A DNA stretch of 64,000 nt from Bradyrhizobium embrapense (GTDB lineage Bacteria > Pseudomonadota > Alphaproteobacteria > Rhizobiales > Xanthobacteraceae), in the NCBI RefSeq assembly GCF_001189235.2, contig NZ_LFIP02000002.1, positions 558,411 through 622,410 on the forward strand. Direction: 5' to 3'. Positions within the stretch are counted from its first letter, which is position 1. The number at the start of each line of letters is the position of its first letter. The position numbers and the translations under genes were made by a program. The notes beneath the pieces are model-generated. The model made no database searches and was not told the DNA's origin. It worked only from the letters and a program-made list of their open reading frames with translations. This document shows, piece after piece, positions 1-12,100 of the stretch.

Positions 1-200
1 ATTGTCAGCACCAGCCCGTGATCGATCAGGACGCCGTTGCCGGCGCGCTCGGTGCCGAGCGTCTCGGCGCTGAACGCGTCAGGCGGAATGATCGAATGCA
101 GCCCGACCACGCTCATCAGCGCGCGATCGAGGTCATAGCGGTAATCTTCGGGGCGGGGCTGAAAGGCCGCTGGCACTTTCCATTCGGTGGTGGAGGGCAT
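1..200 (-). CDS. S1C-like serine protease, N-terminal part only
   Basis: The gene runs off the left edge; 66 codons are visible from the ATG at 198-200. The peptide begins MPSTTEWKVP and reaches a stretch (GTERAGNGVLIDHGLVLT) that resembles the first strand of the trypsin-like fold of S1C proteases, just before the catalytic His region. None of the catalytic triad lies inside the window, so the activity is inferred from this strand alone. There is no obvious signal peptide in the visible part. The gene is transcribed away from its neighbour at 345-1859, in the same direction. Confidence 0.6.
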   Translation of the reverse strand, partial: MPSTTEWKVPAAFQPRPEDYRYDLDRALMSVVGLHSIIPPDAFSAETLGTERAGNGVLIDHGLVLT

Positions 201-344
201 CAAGGATCTCCTGGCGTGCAGGGCGCTGGAACCTCAAGGTAATCCGAGGTTCTGCCGGCAGGGAAGATGGAATGATATACCTTGCGCGGCGGCCTGCACA
301 GCTCATCTGGCGTGCAGACCTGCCCCTCGCAAGACAGAATGAAC

Positions 345-1859
345 TTATTCGCTTCTTGCCGCGCGCGCCGGCATGATGCGGAAGGCGCGGTTGTCCTTGA
401 TCCATGCTGCGCGCTCGTCGCGCAGCATGGTGCGGCGGACTTTTCCGGAATCATCGCGCGGCGCGGTGCCGACGCGCTCGAAACTTTCCGGATGCTTGTA
501 GCGGCTGAGCCGGTCTTTCAGGAAGTCGCCCATGCCGTCGGCGATCGCTTGCGCATCCGCGGTCTCGGCGAGTTCGAGGATCGCATGCACGCGCTGGCCG
601 AATTCCGGATCGGGCAGGCCTACCACGACACAGGAGCGCACCTCGGGATGCTCGCTGACGGCGGCCTCGACCTCGGCCGGATAGATGTTGGCGCCGCCGC
701 GCAGCACCATGTCGGCGAGCCGGTCGCCGAGATAGAGATAGCCTTCCTCGTCGAGCCGGCCGATATCGCCGAGCGATTCCCAGCCGTCGGGGCGTCGCTT
801 CGGTGTCGCGCCGAGATAGTGATAGGTCGAGCCCGCGCCGTCATTGGGCAGGAAATAGATTTCGCCGGTCTCGCCTGGCGCGACGTCGTTGCCGTCCTCG
901 CCGATGATGCGCAGCTTCGCGGTCTCGCCGATCCTGCCGACGGAGCCCTTGTGCGCCATCCATTCGACGCCCGAAATCACGCAGGCGCCCTGCCGCTCGG
1001 TGCCGCCGTAGAGTTCCCAGACCCGCTCCGGCCCGAGCCATTCGATCCACTTCTCCTTCAGCCAGGGCGGCATGGGAGCCGCCATGTGAAACACGATTTG
1101 CAGGCTGGAGACGTCGTAGCGCTTGCGCACCTCCTCGGGCAGCGCCCAGATCCGGTGCATCATGGTCGGCACGAAGTTGACCCATTGCACGCGCTCGCGC
1201 TCGATCAGCCGCAGCGTCTCCTCGGCGTCGAACTTCACCATGCCGGTCAGCCGTCCGCCGCCGAACAGCGCCGCGTGCGACAGGATGAACGGCGCGTTGT
1301 GATAGAGCGGGCCCGGGTTCAGCAGCGAAGCCTCAAACGGAATCCCGAGCATCAGCGGCGCCGTAGTTTCGATCACGGCGGGGTTGTGATCGAGGATCAC
1401 CTTCGGCCGCCCGGTCGAGCCGCCGCTGGTCATCGCCTTCCAGTAGCGCGCAACGGGTGCGTCGAGCGGTTCTTCGGAAAATCCCTCCGGCACGAAATTC
1501 ACCGGCAGCGAGTTCGGCGCATTCCAGTCTGCCTCACCGCCGACCACCAGCGACGGTTTCAGGATCTCGAGCACGGCCGCAGCCTCGCCGCGCGGCAGCC
1601 GCCACGAGAGCGAGGTCGGCGTCGCGCCGCATTTCCACACCGCGAACGTGGTCTCGAAGAACGCGTTGCTGTTGGGCAGCCCGATCGCGACGAAGTCGCC
1701 GGGCTTGACGCCCTTGGCGGCGAAGGCGCGCGCCCGCGCATTGGCGCGCTGCTCGAGCTCACGCCAGGTCAGCGTATCCGCGCCGTGACTGACGGCGATC
1801 GCGTCTGCGGGCTTGCGTTCGGCATACCAGCGCGGCACGTCGGCGAGAGGGATCAGCAT
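345..1859 (-). CDS. AMP-dependent acyl-CoA synthetase/ligase (ANL superfamily)
   Basis: This 504-residue protein should activate a carboxylic acid with ATP and transfer it to coenzyme A. The visible ANL motifs are the phosphate-binding loop TSGGSTGRPKVI (about 144-155), YGGTE (284-288), the hinge region LGDIGRLDEEGYLYLGDR (about 363-380), LRGGANIYPAEVE (about 386-398) and a C-terminal SGKVRR stretch that supplies the catalytic Lys. The length is normal for the family. It stands alone, so its substrate cannot be read from context; it most resembles the bile-acid or medium-chain acid CoA ligase annotations common in Bradyrhizobium. Long antisense open frames across it are shadows of its codon bias. 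Confidence 0.85.
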   Translation of the reverse strand: MLIPLADVPRWYAERKPADAIAVSHGADTLTWRELEQRANARARAFAAKGVKPGDFVAIGLPNSNAFFETTFAVWKCGATPTSLSWRLPRGEAAAVLEILKPSLVVGGEADWNAPNSLPVNFVPEGFSEEPLDAPVARYWKAMTSGGSTGRPKVILDHNPAVIETTAPLMLGIPFEASLLNPGPLYHNAPFILSHAALFGGGRLTGMVKFDAEETLRLIERERVQWVNFVPTMMHRIWALPEEVRKRYDVSSLQIVFHMAAPMPPWLKEKWIEWLGPERVWELYGGTERQGACVISGVEWMAHKGSVGRIGETAKLRIIGEDGNDVAPGETGEIYFLPNDGAGSTYHYLGATPKRRPDGWESLGDIGRLDEEGYLYLGDRLADMVLRGGANIYPAEVEAAVSEHPEVRSCVVVGLPDPEFGQRVHAILELAETADAQAIADGMGDFLKDRLSRYKHPESFERVGTAPRDDSGKVRRTMLRDERAAWIKDNRAFRIMPARAARSE

Positions 1860-2184
1860 GGGGCGTTTCCGAAAGACAGAGGCGGCTTGAAGCGCTCTTG
1901 TTGCAGGGACGCGGCCAGGGCCACGACGGCTACTTCACCAATTATGCGGTCCCCGTGTCAAGCCAACGGCTGCCGGGGCGACCGGTATCCCGCTGATGGA
2001 ATTGCAGAATCCTCGTTTGCTAAAAGCCGCGTCAAGATTCCGGTAAAGTTCAAGCGATCGCGCTAAGCCGGACTTTACGGGGGCAACGGCACTGTGGCCC
2101 GTGCGGTTGTGTGCCGGGCGCGTCGATCGACCTGCGCGGCCTCCAATGTCTTTTCAATGACCAATGTCTTCAAGGACGACGACG
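1860..2184. other. Intergenic region without a recognisable gene
   Basis: About 325 bp lie between the divergent acyl-CoA synthetase and PilZ genes. I see no RNA gene, repeat or convincing operator. The region must hold the promoters for both flanking genes. The last bases carry an AAGGA ribosome-binding site for the PilZ gene. Confidence 0.5.
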
Positions 2185-2505
2185 ATGGCGAGCAATGGAG
2201 CACGGATCAAGATCAGTCGCGAACCGCGGCGCCAGCTCAACAATCGTGCGGCGTGGATCACCGTCGATGACGGCGCGACAGAGAACGCCTGCGCCGTGGT
2301 CGACATCTCGCCCGGTGGCGCCAAGATCACCACCGAGGTCGAGTTCGATGTGAAGGACCGCCTTGCGCTGACGCTGCTCGCCGACCATGCCAAGCGCTAC
2401 CCTTGCGAGGTGGTCTGGCGCCGCGGCAAGACCTACGGGCTCAAATTCGTGACCGCCGAGGCTGAACCGGATCAACCGGCCGCGGAGCCGGTCGGCGCGA
2501 TCTGA
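2185..2505 (+). CDS. Single-domain PilZ protein (candidate c-di-GMP receptor)
   Basis: A 106-residue protein that is almost entirely one PilZ domain. The c-di-GMP-binding signature is intact: R12-x3-R16 (REPRR) and D40-x-S42-x2-G45 (DISPGG). The second ATG at 2185 is preferred over one 21 bp upstream because AAGGA sits about 9 bases ahead of it. Stand-alone PilZ proteins usually act as small adaptors that change a partner's activity when c-di-GMP binds; nothing next to it identifies that partner. The C-terminus is acidic and proline-rich (EAEPDQPAAEP). Confidence 0.85.
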   Translation: MASNGARIKISREPRRQLNNRAAWITVDDGATENACAVVDISPGGAKITTEVEFDVKDRLALTLLADHAKRYPCEVVWRRGKTYGLKFVTAEAEPDQPAAEPVGAI

Positions 2506-2597
2506 CGCGGCGCATCAACGGGATCAACGGTGGCTCGGCCACGCCAACGCCGATTGCATAGGCCCGGCGTCGACGGCTGCTGCAAGCGTGCCGCGCC

Positions 2598-2876
2598 TCA
2601 GCGTCCCTGCGCGTTGTTGACGTTGTTGGCGTTGCCGGCATTGCCGGTCGTACCGCCGGGAGCGGCCGGCGCCGCGCTGAAATTGCCGCCGGAGGACGGT
2701 GCATAGCGTTGGCCGGTCTGGGCCGGAAGTGCGGTACCGCCAATGCCGTTGGACGACGCGGCGCGGTCGCCGGGCCTCGGCGGCGGCGCGGAGCCTCCCG
2801 TGCTCTGCGCGAGAAGCTGGGCCGGCGCGAGCGTCAGGCCGGCGGCGAGAATGATGGCGAACTTGCTCTTCGACAT
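2598..2876 (-). CDS. Small secreted low-complexity protein
   Basis: A 92-residue protein starting MSKSKFAIILAAGLTLAP, with a classic signal peptide of about 23 residues (cleavage near LLAQ). The mature part is rich in Gly, Ala, Pro, Ser and Asn and has no recognised domain; the tail is NANNVNNAQGR. The ATG at 2876 is chosen because CCGGAGCAGC provides a Shine-Dalgarno site and the signal peptide starts there, although the open frame extends further upstream. No function can be assigned. It could equally be an intrinsically disordered envelope protein. Confidence 0.6.
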   Translation of the reverse strand: MSKSKFAIILAAGLTLAPAQLLAQSTGGSAPPPRPGDRAASSNGIGGTALPAQTGQRYAPSSGGNFSAAPAAPGGTTGNAGNANNVNNAQGR

Positions 2877-3045
2877 GTGCTGCTCCGGATAGTGCGGTGG
2901 GGCGGCAGCGGAGGCGACAACCCGCACGATTATACATCCAATAACGTAGGCGGTGTTGGTTGCGTTCCCAGAGGCTTGCCGCCCGATCGGAGCGCAAATA
3001 TCCGTGTACTGAATCCCGGCGGCGATCGCCGCCGCGTCGGCTCTC

Positions 3046-5042
<1,997 letters not shown>

Positions 5043-5092
5043 GGGGGTACGTTAATGCGAGCTCGTGTTTCACGAGCCTCGGAATTGCTGGT

Positions 5093-5315
5093 GAGGCGAG
5101 CACGCCTCTCAGGCTGCCTCTCCCCTTGCGGGAGAGGGTGGGGAGAGGGGTGGCCCCGGGCGAGATGATCGATGCGTGCGTCGCTCGCGCAACCTGTTCG
5201 CTCGTCGCCCTGACGATACGGAGAGGGACGTCGTGTGGCGCCCCTCCCCTGACCCTCCCCGCAAGGGTCCTTGCGGGGGAGGGAACCCTGCCGCCAGCGG
5301 CTCCCTCGCGCGCGC
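5093..5315. repeat. Composite palindromic intergenic repeat, copy 1
   Basis: A roughly 220-bp element of two halves facing each other. The left half has CTCTCCCC-TTGC-GGGAGAGG-type symmetry followed by GTGGGGAGAGGGGTGG. The right half begins near CGTCGTGTGG and carries CCTCCCCGCAAGG...GGGGAGGGAACCC. The same two halves recur at 29948-30160 and, in swapped order, at 40725-40945; the left half alone recurs near 56150-56215. The rest of the 5043-5382 gap holds no gene I can support. Confidence 0.7.
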
Positions 5316-5382
5316 GTGCCACTGCTGCGTCCTCATGCTCATCGTCGTCCCGGCCACAGCGAATCGCGAAGGCCCGTGCCGC

Positions 5383-6411
5383 CTAGCGTTCCGTCAGCTT
5401 CAGCTCGATGCGGCGGTTGCGCTTGTAGGCGTCTTCGGTCTGCGCGGTGTCGAGCGGCTGGAATTCGGCGAAGCCGGCGGCGACCAGGCGCTGCGCCGGC
5501 ACGCCGAGCGAGACCAGATATTGCACCACCGAGATCGCGCGCGCGGAGGACAGTTCCCAGTTCGACTTGAACAGCGGGCTGTTGATCGGCCGCACGTCGG
5601 TGTGGCCGTCGACCCGCAGCACCCAGGCGATCTCGCTCGGAATCTGCTTGTCGAGATCGATCAGCGCGCTCGCCACAGTGTCGAGCTCGGTCTTGCCTTC
5701 CGGCAGCAGCGTCGCCTGGCCGGTATCGAAGAACACTTCGGACTGGAACACGAAGCGGTCGCCGACGATGCGGATATCGGGGCGGTTGCCGAGGATGGCG
5801 CGCAGCCGGCCGAAGAATTCCGAGCGATACTTCGACAATTCCTGCACCCGCTGCGCCAGCGCGACGTTGAGGCGCGAACCGAGATCGGCGATGCGGTTCT
5901 GCGATTCCTTGTCGCGCTTCTCGGAGGCGTCGAGCGCCTCCTCCAGTGCCGCGAGCTGGCGGCGCAGCGCGCTGATCTGCTGGTTCAGCACCTCGATCTG
6001 CGCCAGCGCGCGCGACGACACGCTCTTCTCGGACTCCAGCGCCTTGTTGAGCTCGTTGGCGCGTCCCTGCGCATCGTTGCCGGAATTGGCGAGCCCCTCA
6101 TAGAGCCCCTTCATGCGGTCGCGCTCGCCCTCGGCAGAGGCGAGGCCGGCGCGCAGCTGCGCCACCTGGTCGTCGAGCGTCAGCTTGGAGAGCTTCTCCA
6201 GCGACAAGAGGTCGTTGAGCTGGGCGATCTTGGCGTTGAGCTGCTCCAGCGCCTTGTCCTTGCCGGTGACCTCCTGCGACAGGAAGAACTGCACGACCAG
6301 GAACACCGACAGCAGGAACACGATCGACAGCACCAGCGTCGACAGCGCGTCGACAAAGCCGGGCCAGTAGTTGAAGCCGGATTCGCTGCGGCGTGAGCGG
6401 GCGAGGGCCAT
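5383..6411 (-). CDS. OmpA/MotB-like peptidoglycan-binding protein of a proton-driven motor
   Basis: A 342-residue protein with one N-terminal membrane helix (about 19-44) carrying D21, the position expected for the proton-binding Asp of MotB/ExbD/TolR proteins. A long coiled coil (about 50-190) follows, then a C-terminal OmpA domain (about 225-342) with VDGHTDVRP and SSARAISVVQYL, which should anchor to peptidoglycan. It lies 27 bp downstream of the MotA/ExbB-like gene, so the two form an operon. The long coiled coil differs from flagellar MotB, and no flagellar gene is nearby. The role is probably envelope-related energy coupling, inferred from architecture. Confidence 0.8.
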   Translation of the reverse strand: MALARSRRSESGFNYWPGFVDALSTLVLSIVFLLSVFLVVQFFLSQEVTGKDKALEQLNAKIAQLNDLLSLEKLSKLTLDDQVAQLRAGLASAEGERDRMKGLYEGLANSGNDAQGRANELNKALESEKSVSSRALAQIEVLNQQISALRRQLAALEEALDASEKRDKESQNRIADLGSRLNVALAQRVQELSKYRSEFFGRLRAILGNRPDIRIVGDRFVFQSEVFFDTGQATLLPEGKTELDTVASALIDLDKQIPSEIAWVLRVDGHTDVRPINSPLFKSNWELSSARAISVVQYLVSLGVPAQRLVAAGFAEFQPLDTAQTEDAYKRNRRIELKLTER

Positions 6412-6438
6412 GAGTTTCTCCCTGGGCTTGCCGCGCGG

Positions 6439-7434
6439 CTAGCTCTTCTCGGGCTGGCGCGCGAGGCGCTCGAGCAGCCGCTTGATCTCGCGGTTCTGCT
6501 CGCCCTGGCCGTCGGCCCATTCGCGGATCATCTGCTGCTCGGTGCGCATATGCGCAACCAGCCCCTGGATCGCCTCGGCAAGATTGGCCATCGCCGCTGT
6601 GGTGCTGCGGCCGCCGCCGGCGCCACCTTCCTCGAAGGTGGCACGCAGCCGGTCGATCGCGCCCTGCAGGTCGGCACCGCCGGCGCCGACACCGTCGCCG
6701 GAAATGCCGCGCACGGTGGTGGCGAGCCAGTCTTCGAGGTCGGTGTAGAAGCGGTTCTGGGCCTGGCTCGATTGCAAATCGAGGAAGCCGAGGATCAGCG
6801 AGCCGGCGAGGCCGAACAGCGAGGACGAGAACGAGATGCCCATGCCGCCGAGCGGGGCGGCGAGACCCTCCTTCAGCGTATCGAACAGCGCGCCGGCGTC
6901 GCCGCCGACCTTGAGCCCGTCGATCACCTTGCCGACGGAGCCCACCGTCTCAATCAGGCCCCAGAAGGTGCCGAGCAGGCCAAGGAACACCAACAGGCCG
7001 GTCATGTATCGCGAGATGTCGCGGGCTTCATCGAGGCGGGTTGCGATCGAATCGAGCAGATGCCGCATGGTCTGCTGCGAGATCGACATCCGCCCGGTGC
7101 GCTCGCCGCCGAGGATCGCGGCCATCGGGGCAAGCAATGTCGGGCGGCGCTCGATCGCAAGGCCGGGATCGGCGATGCGGAAATTATTGACCCAGGCGAC
7201 CTCGGGATAGAGCCGGATCACCTGGCGGAACGCCAGGATGATGCCGATCAGCAGCACGGCGCCGATCAGGGCGTTCAGCCCGGGATTGGCGAAGAAGGCG
7301 GTGACGATCTGCTTGTACAGCACGACCCCGACCAGGCCGCAGAGCACCAGGAATACCAGCATCCGCACCAGGAAGATCCTGGGCGAGGACAGCTTGCTCA
7401 GTTCGATCTCCATGTCGGAGCGAGAAGGGGGCAT
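6439..7434 (-). CDS. MotA/TolQ/ExbB-family proton channel protein
   Basis: A protein of about 331 residues with two N-terminal membrane helices, then the MotA/ExbB channel domain. The pore helices are GLLVFLGLLGTFWGLIETV and PLGGMGISFSSSLFGLAGSL, including the conserved Gly/Thr/Phe spacing. A short coiled C-terminal tail reads REIKRLLERLARQ. The frame is open far upstream; ATGs at 7464, 7434 and 7413 are all possible, and 7434 has the best, though weak, ribosome-binding sequence (GGATGA). It pairs with the OmpA-domain protein immediately downstream to make a stator-like unit. Confidence 0.8.
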   Translation of the reverse strand: MPPSRSDMEIELSKLSSPRIFLVRMLVFLVLCGLVGVVLYKQIVTAFFANPGLNALIGAVLLIGIILAFRQVIRLYPEVAWVNNFRIADPGLAIERRPTLLAPMAAILGGERTGRMSISQQTMRHLLDSIATRLDEARDISRYMTGLLVFLGLLGTFWGLIETVGSVGKVIDGLKVGGDAGALFDTLKEGLAAPLGGMGISFSSSLFGLAGSLILGFLDLQSSQAQNRFYTDLEDWLATTVRGISGDGVGAGGADLQGAIDRLRATFEEGGAGGGRSTTAAMANLAEAIQGLVAHMRTEQQMIREWADGQGEQNREIKRLLERLARQPEKS

Positions 7435-7965
7435 TGCCGGGTCATCCGTTCGCGAAGGCCGCATCTGCCAGCAATATGGCACAGCGGCGTAGTGAGGAAA
7501 GCCGAATCCAGAGGCGGATGGCAGAACCCTGGGTAGAGACCTCGCAGAGTGTTGCCGCTTTGCGCAGCATTCCATCGCTTCAGCGCAACAGCCTGTTCGG
7601 AAGGTGCCAATTCCACGCGCGGGTCGCGGGACGAGCGCTGGTCGCGCGCATCGCCGGGCGAGCCGCTGCGATCGGCGATTCGCGGGCCGCGCATGACGGC
7701 TTTGCATCTGCGACATTCTGCGCAGGCAAGGGGCGGGTTCCCGCTCACGCAGTCCTAAACGCATTCCACAGCCTGCGATGGAACCCGCTCACAATCCGGT
7801 GAGTCGGCAAAACAGACCGCGAAATCAGTGCGATAGGTTTGTGTGACATTGAGCCGCCCGACAAATGCATTGCGTCGCAGCAAGCGAGATTTATTTTGCC
7901 GGCAGGCGCGGTGTCGGTGTGACGCCGCCGTTCGCTTATTCCAACCCACAGGGGCGATCATCTCA
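7435..7965. other. Long intergenic region upstream of the efflux operon
   Basis: This gap of about 530 bp separates divergent genes and must hold their promoters. It contains a short inverted pair, CTCAC-N6-GTGAG, near 7788-7803, which could be an operator for the RND operon, but no regulator gene is adjacent. I see no RNA gene, repeat family member or supported small ORF. Confidence 0.4.
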
Positions 7966-9168
7966 ATGTCTGGACTTCGCGCGCAATCGGCATGCATTGC
8001 TCTGATGCTGGCCGTGACGGCGCCACTGCTTGCTGGCTGCGACGAACCGAATTCGGCAACCGCCGCCGTACAAGCACCCGAGCCGGACGTCAGTGTCGTC
8101 ACCGTGAAGCAGCAGGCGCGCGCGATGGTGCGCGAGCTGCCGGGCCGCATCGCGCCGACCCGCGTCTCCGAGGTCCGCCCGCGCGTCTCGGGCATCGTCG
8201 TCAACCGCATGTTCCACCAGGGCAGCGAGGTGAAGGTCGGCGATCCCCTGTATCAGATCGATCCGCGCCCGTTCGAAGTCGAAGTGCAGTCGACCGAGGC
8301 GGCGCTGGCGCGCGCCAAGGCCGTGCTGGAGCAGACCTCGCTGCAGGCGCGCCGTATCGCGACCCTTACCACCCAGCACGCGACCTCGGAGGCCGAGAAC
8401 GAGAAGGCGATCGCCAACCTGAAGCAGGCCGAAGCCGACGTGCAGGGCCGCGAGGCCGACGTCGCGCGGGCCAAGCTCAATCTGGATTACGCCACCATTC
8501 GTGCGCCGATTGACGGCACGATCGGTGCTGCACTGGTCAGCGAAGGCGCGCTGGTCGTGCAGAACGACGCCACCAGCCTTGCGACCATCCAGCAGCTCGA
8601 TCCGATCTATGCCGACTTCCAGCAGTCGGTCACCGAGATGAACCAGCTCCGCCGCGCCTTCGAGAACGGCGATCTCGACCGCATCGAGTCCGACGCGATG
8701 AAGGTGCGTCTCGTGCTCGACGACGGCTCGATCTATCCGCTGCCGGGCAAGCTGTTGTTCTCCGACGCCAAGGTCGACGCCCATACCGGGCAGGTTACCC
8801 TGCGCGGTGAGTTCCCGAACCCGAAGCGAGTCCTGCTGCCGGGCATGTATGTCCGCGTGCAGATCGAGCAGGGCATCGACACCGATGCGATCGCCGTGCC
8901 GCAGCAGGCGATCCAGCGCAATGGCGGCGGCGGCAGCGAAGTGTTCGTCGTCAAGGACGACAATCACATCGCGGTGCAGCCGGTGCGCACCGGTTTGCTG
9001 CAGGGCGGTTCCTGGTTCGTGACCGAAGGCCTCAAGGCCGGCGACAAGGTCGTCGTCGAGGGTTTCCAGAAGTTCGCCGCCGGCGACAAGGTTCGGCCGC
9101 AGGCCTGGCGTGAGGTCGATGCTGCTGCAGCACCGGATTCGCAGCAGGCCGCGCATGCCGTGAAGTGA
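7966..9168 (+). CDS. RND efflux periplasmic adaptor (membrane fusion protein)
   Basis: A 400-residue lipoprotein adaptor of the AcrA/MexA type. The signal peptide ends in the lipobox LLAGC, with C25 as the lipidated residue. Then come the barrel/lipoyl halves (VSEVRPRVSGIVVNRMFHQGSEV and LDYATIRAPIDGTIG), a coiled-coil hairpin between them (about 100-160), and the beta-barrel and membrane-proximal domains. The frame is open upstream; the ATG at 7966 is chosen because the lipoprotein signal starts there. It sits 6 bp before the pump gene, so the two are co-transcribed. No outer-membrane TolC-type gene is adjacent. Confidence 0.93.
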   Translation: MSGLRAQSACIALMLAVTAPLLAGCDEPNSATAAVQAPEPDVSVVTVKQQARAMVRELPGRIAPTRVSEVRPRVSGIVVNRMFHQGSEVKVGDPLYQIDPRPFEVEVQSTEAALARAKAVLEQTSLQARRIATLTTQHATSEAENEKAIANLKQAEADVQGREADVARAKLNLDYATIRAPIDGTIGAALVSEGALVVQNDATSLATIQQLDPIYADFQQSVTEMNQLRRAFENGDLDRIESDAMKVRLVLDDGSIYPLPGKLLFSDAKVDAHTGQVTLRGEFPNPKRVLLPGMYVRVQIEQGIDTDAIAVPQQAIQRNGGGGSEVFVVKDDNHIAVQPVRTGLLQGGSWFVTEGLKAGDKVVVEGFQKFAAGDKVRPQAWREVDAAAAPDSQQAAHAVK

Positions 9169-9174
9169 TCCGAC

Positions 9175-12100
9175 ATGCCCGGCTTTTTCATCGACAGGCC
9201 GATCTTCGCCTGGGTCGTCGCGCTGTTTATCTGTCTGGTCGGCGCGATCTCGATTCCGCTGCTCGCGGTCGCGCAGTACCCGATTATTGCGCCGCCTTCG
9301 ATCTCGATCTCGACGAGCTATCCTGGCGCATCGCCTGAAAACCTCTACAACAGCGTCACGCGGCTGATCGAAGAGGAACTCAACGGCGCCGCGAACATCC
9401 TGAACTTCGAATCGACCTCCGACTCTCTCGGCCAGGTCGAGATCATCGCCAACTTCAAGCCCGGCACCGACACCAGCCAGGCCTCGGTCGAGGTGCAGAA
9501 CCGCCTCAAGCGCGTCGAGGCGCGGCTTCCGCGCGCCGTGATCCAGCAGGGTATCCTGGTCGAGGAAGCCTCAAGCGCCGTGCTGCAGATCATTACGCTG
9601 AACTCGACCGACGGCTCGCTCGATGAAGTGGGCCTCGGCGACTTCATGATCCGCAACGTGCTGGGCGAGGTGCGCCGCATTCCCGGCGTCGGCCGCGCCA
9701 CGCTGTATTCGACCGAGCGTTCGCTGCGCATCTGGATCGATCCGGCCAAGCTGGTCGGCTACGGCCTGTCCGCCGACGACGTCAACAAGGCGATCACGGC
9801 GCAGAACGCCCAGGTCGCCTCCGGCAGCATCGGCGCCGAGCCGAGCACCGATACGCAGACGATTTCCGCGCAGGTGCTGGTGAAGGGCCAGCTCTCATCG
9901 CCCGACGAGTTCGGCGCGATCATCCTGCGCGCCAACGCCGATGGATCGACGGTCCGCCTGCGCGACGTCGCGCGGATCGAGATCGGCGGCCTCAGCTATC
10001 AGTTCAATACCCGTCTCGACGGCAAGCCGACCGCCGGCCTCTCGGTGCTGCTGTCGCCGAAGGGCAATGCGCTGGCGACCGCGAGCGCGGTCGAAGCCAA
10101 GATGAAGGAGCTGTCGCGCTTCTTCCCCGCCAATATCTCCTACGAGATTCCCTACAACATCACGCCCGTCGTCAAGGCCTCGATCGAGAAGGTCCTGATG
10201 ACGCTGGTCGAGGCGGTGGTGCTGGTGTTCATCGTGATGTTCCTCTTCCTGCAGAACATCCGCTACACCATCATTCCGACCATCGTGGTGCCGGTGGCGC
10301 TATTGGGCGCCTGCGCCACGCTGATGGTCGCGGGCTTCTCGATCAACATGCTGACCATGTTCGGCATGGTGCTGGCGGTCGGCATCCTGGTCGACGACGC
10401 CATCGTCGTGGTCGAGAACGTCGAGCGCATCATGGCCGAAGAGGGCCTGCCGCCGAAGGAAGCCACCAAGAAGGCGATGTCGCAGATATCAGGCGCCATC
10501 ATCGGCATCACGCTGGTGCTGATGGCGGTGTTCGTGCCGATGGCGTTCTTTCCCGGCTCGGTCGGCATCATCTACCGCCAGTTCTCGGTCACCATGGTGG
10601 CGGCGATCGCGTTCTCTGCGCTGCTCGCGCTGTCGCTGACGCCGGCGCTGTGCGCGACGCTGCTCAAGCCGGTCGAAAAGGGCCACGGCCATGCCCGCAA
10701 GGGCGTGTTCGGCGCCTTCAACCGCGTGCTCGACAGCAGCCGTGCCGGCTATGTCCGCACGGTGCAGGGCGGGCTGAAGCGCACCGGCCGCCTGATGCTG
10801 ATCTATCTCGTGCTGTTCGCCGGCGTCGCTTACGGCTTCGTGCGGCTGCCCGGCGGCTTCCTGCCGGTCGACGACCAGGGCTTCATCACGACCGACGTGC
10901 AGACGCCGTCGGAGTCGTCCTATGCACGGACCGAAGCCGCGGTCGAGCAGGTCGAGAAGTACCTCAAGGATCGCGCCGGCATCGAGAACGTCACCTTCCT
11001 CACCGGCTTCAGCTTCCTCGGTCAGGGCATGAACACCGCACAGGCGTTCATCACGCTGAAGGACTGGTCGGAGCGCGGCGCGAAGGATTCCGCTGCCGCC
11101 ATCGTTGCCGATATCAACCGCGACCTGTCGTCGTCGATCCGCGACGCCAGGATCTCCGCGCTGCAGCCGCCGCCGATCGACAACCTCGGCAACTCCTCGG
11201 GCTTCTCGTTCCGCCTGCAGGATCGCGGCCAGAAGGGCTATGCGGCGCTGATCGCAGCAAGCGACCGCCTCATCGCTGAGGCCAATGCCAGCCCGGTCCT
11301 GCAGAAGGTCTATGTCGAAGGCCTGCCGCCGGCGCCGCAGGTCAATCTGATGATCGATCGCGAGAAGGCCGGCGCGTTCGGCCTCACCTTCGAGGACATC
11401 AACAACACGATCTCGACCAATCTCGGCTCGAACTACATCAACGACTTCCCGAACCGCGGGCGCATGCAGCGCGTCATCGTGCAGGCCGACAAGACCAGCC
11501 GCATGAACGCGGACGACATCCTGAATTACAACGTCAAGAACAACCGCGGCCAGCTGGTGCCGTTCTCGGCGTTCGCCACCATCGAATGGTCGAAGGGGCC
11601 CACTCAAATTGCCGGCTTCAACTATTATCCGGCGGTGCGCATCTCCGGCGAGGCGAAGCCGGGCTTCACCTCGGGCGACGCGATCGCGGAGATGGAGCGG
11701 CTCGCCGACAAGCTGCCGCGCGGTTTCGGCTATGAGTGGACCGGCCAGTCGCTGCAGGAGAAGCTGTCGGGTTCGCAGGCGCCGTTCCTGCTCGCGCTGT
11801 CGGTGCTGGTGGTGTTCCTTTTGCTCGCCGCGCTCTATGAGAGCTGGACCATTCCGCTCGCGGTGCTGCTCACCATTCCGCTCGGCATTCTCGGCGCCGT
11901 GGTGGCGGCGACGATGCGCGGGCTGTCCAACGACGTCTATTTCACCGTCGGCCTGATCACCATCATCGGCCTCGCCGCCAAGGACGCGATCCTGATCATC
12001 GAGTTCGCCAAGGATTTGCGCGCGCAGGGCAAGCCGCTGGTCGAGGCGACCATCGAGGCGTGTAGCCTCCGGTTCCGCCCGATCCTGATGACGGGTCTTG

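Noticed and set aside
282..2066. Long plus-strand open frame opposite the acyl-CoA synthetase.
   Set aside because: It is antisense to a gene with complete ANL motifs and has low-complexity Arg/Ala/Gly composition typical of high-GC shadow frames.
5383..7434. MotA-like and OmpA-like pair as a Zorya anti-phage system (ZorAB).
   Set aside because: No ZorC, ZorD or ZorE-type gene is adjacent; neighbours are an aldo/keto reductase and an efflux pump. The channel protein also lacks the long tail of ZorA. A housekeeping envelope pair is more likely.
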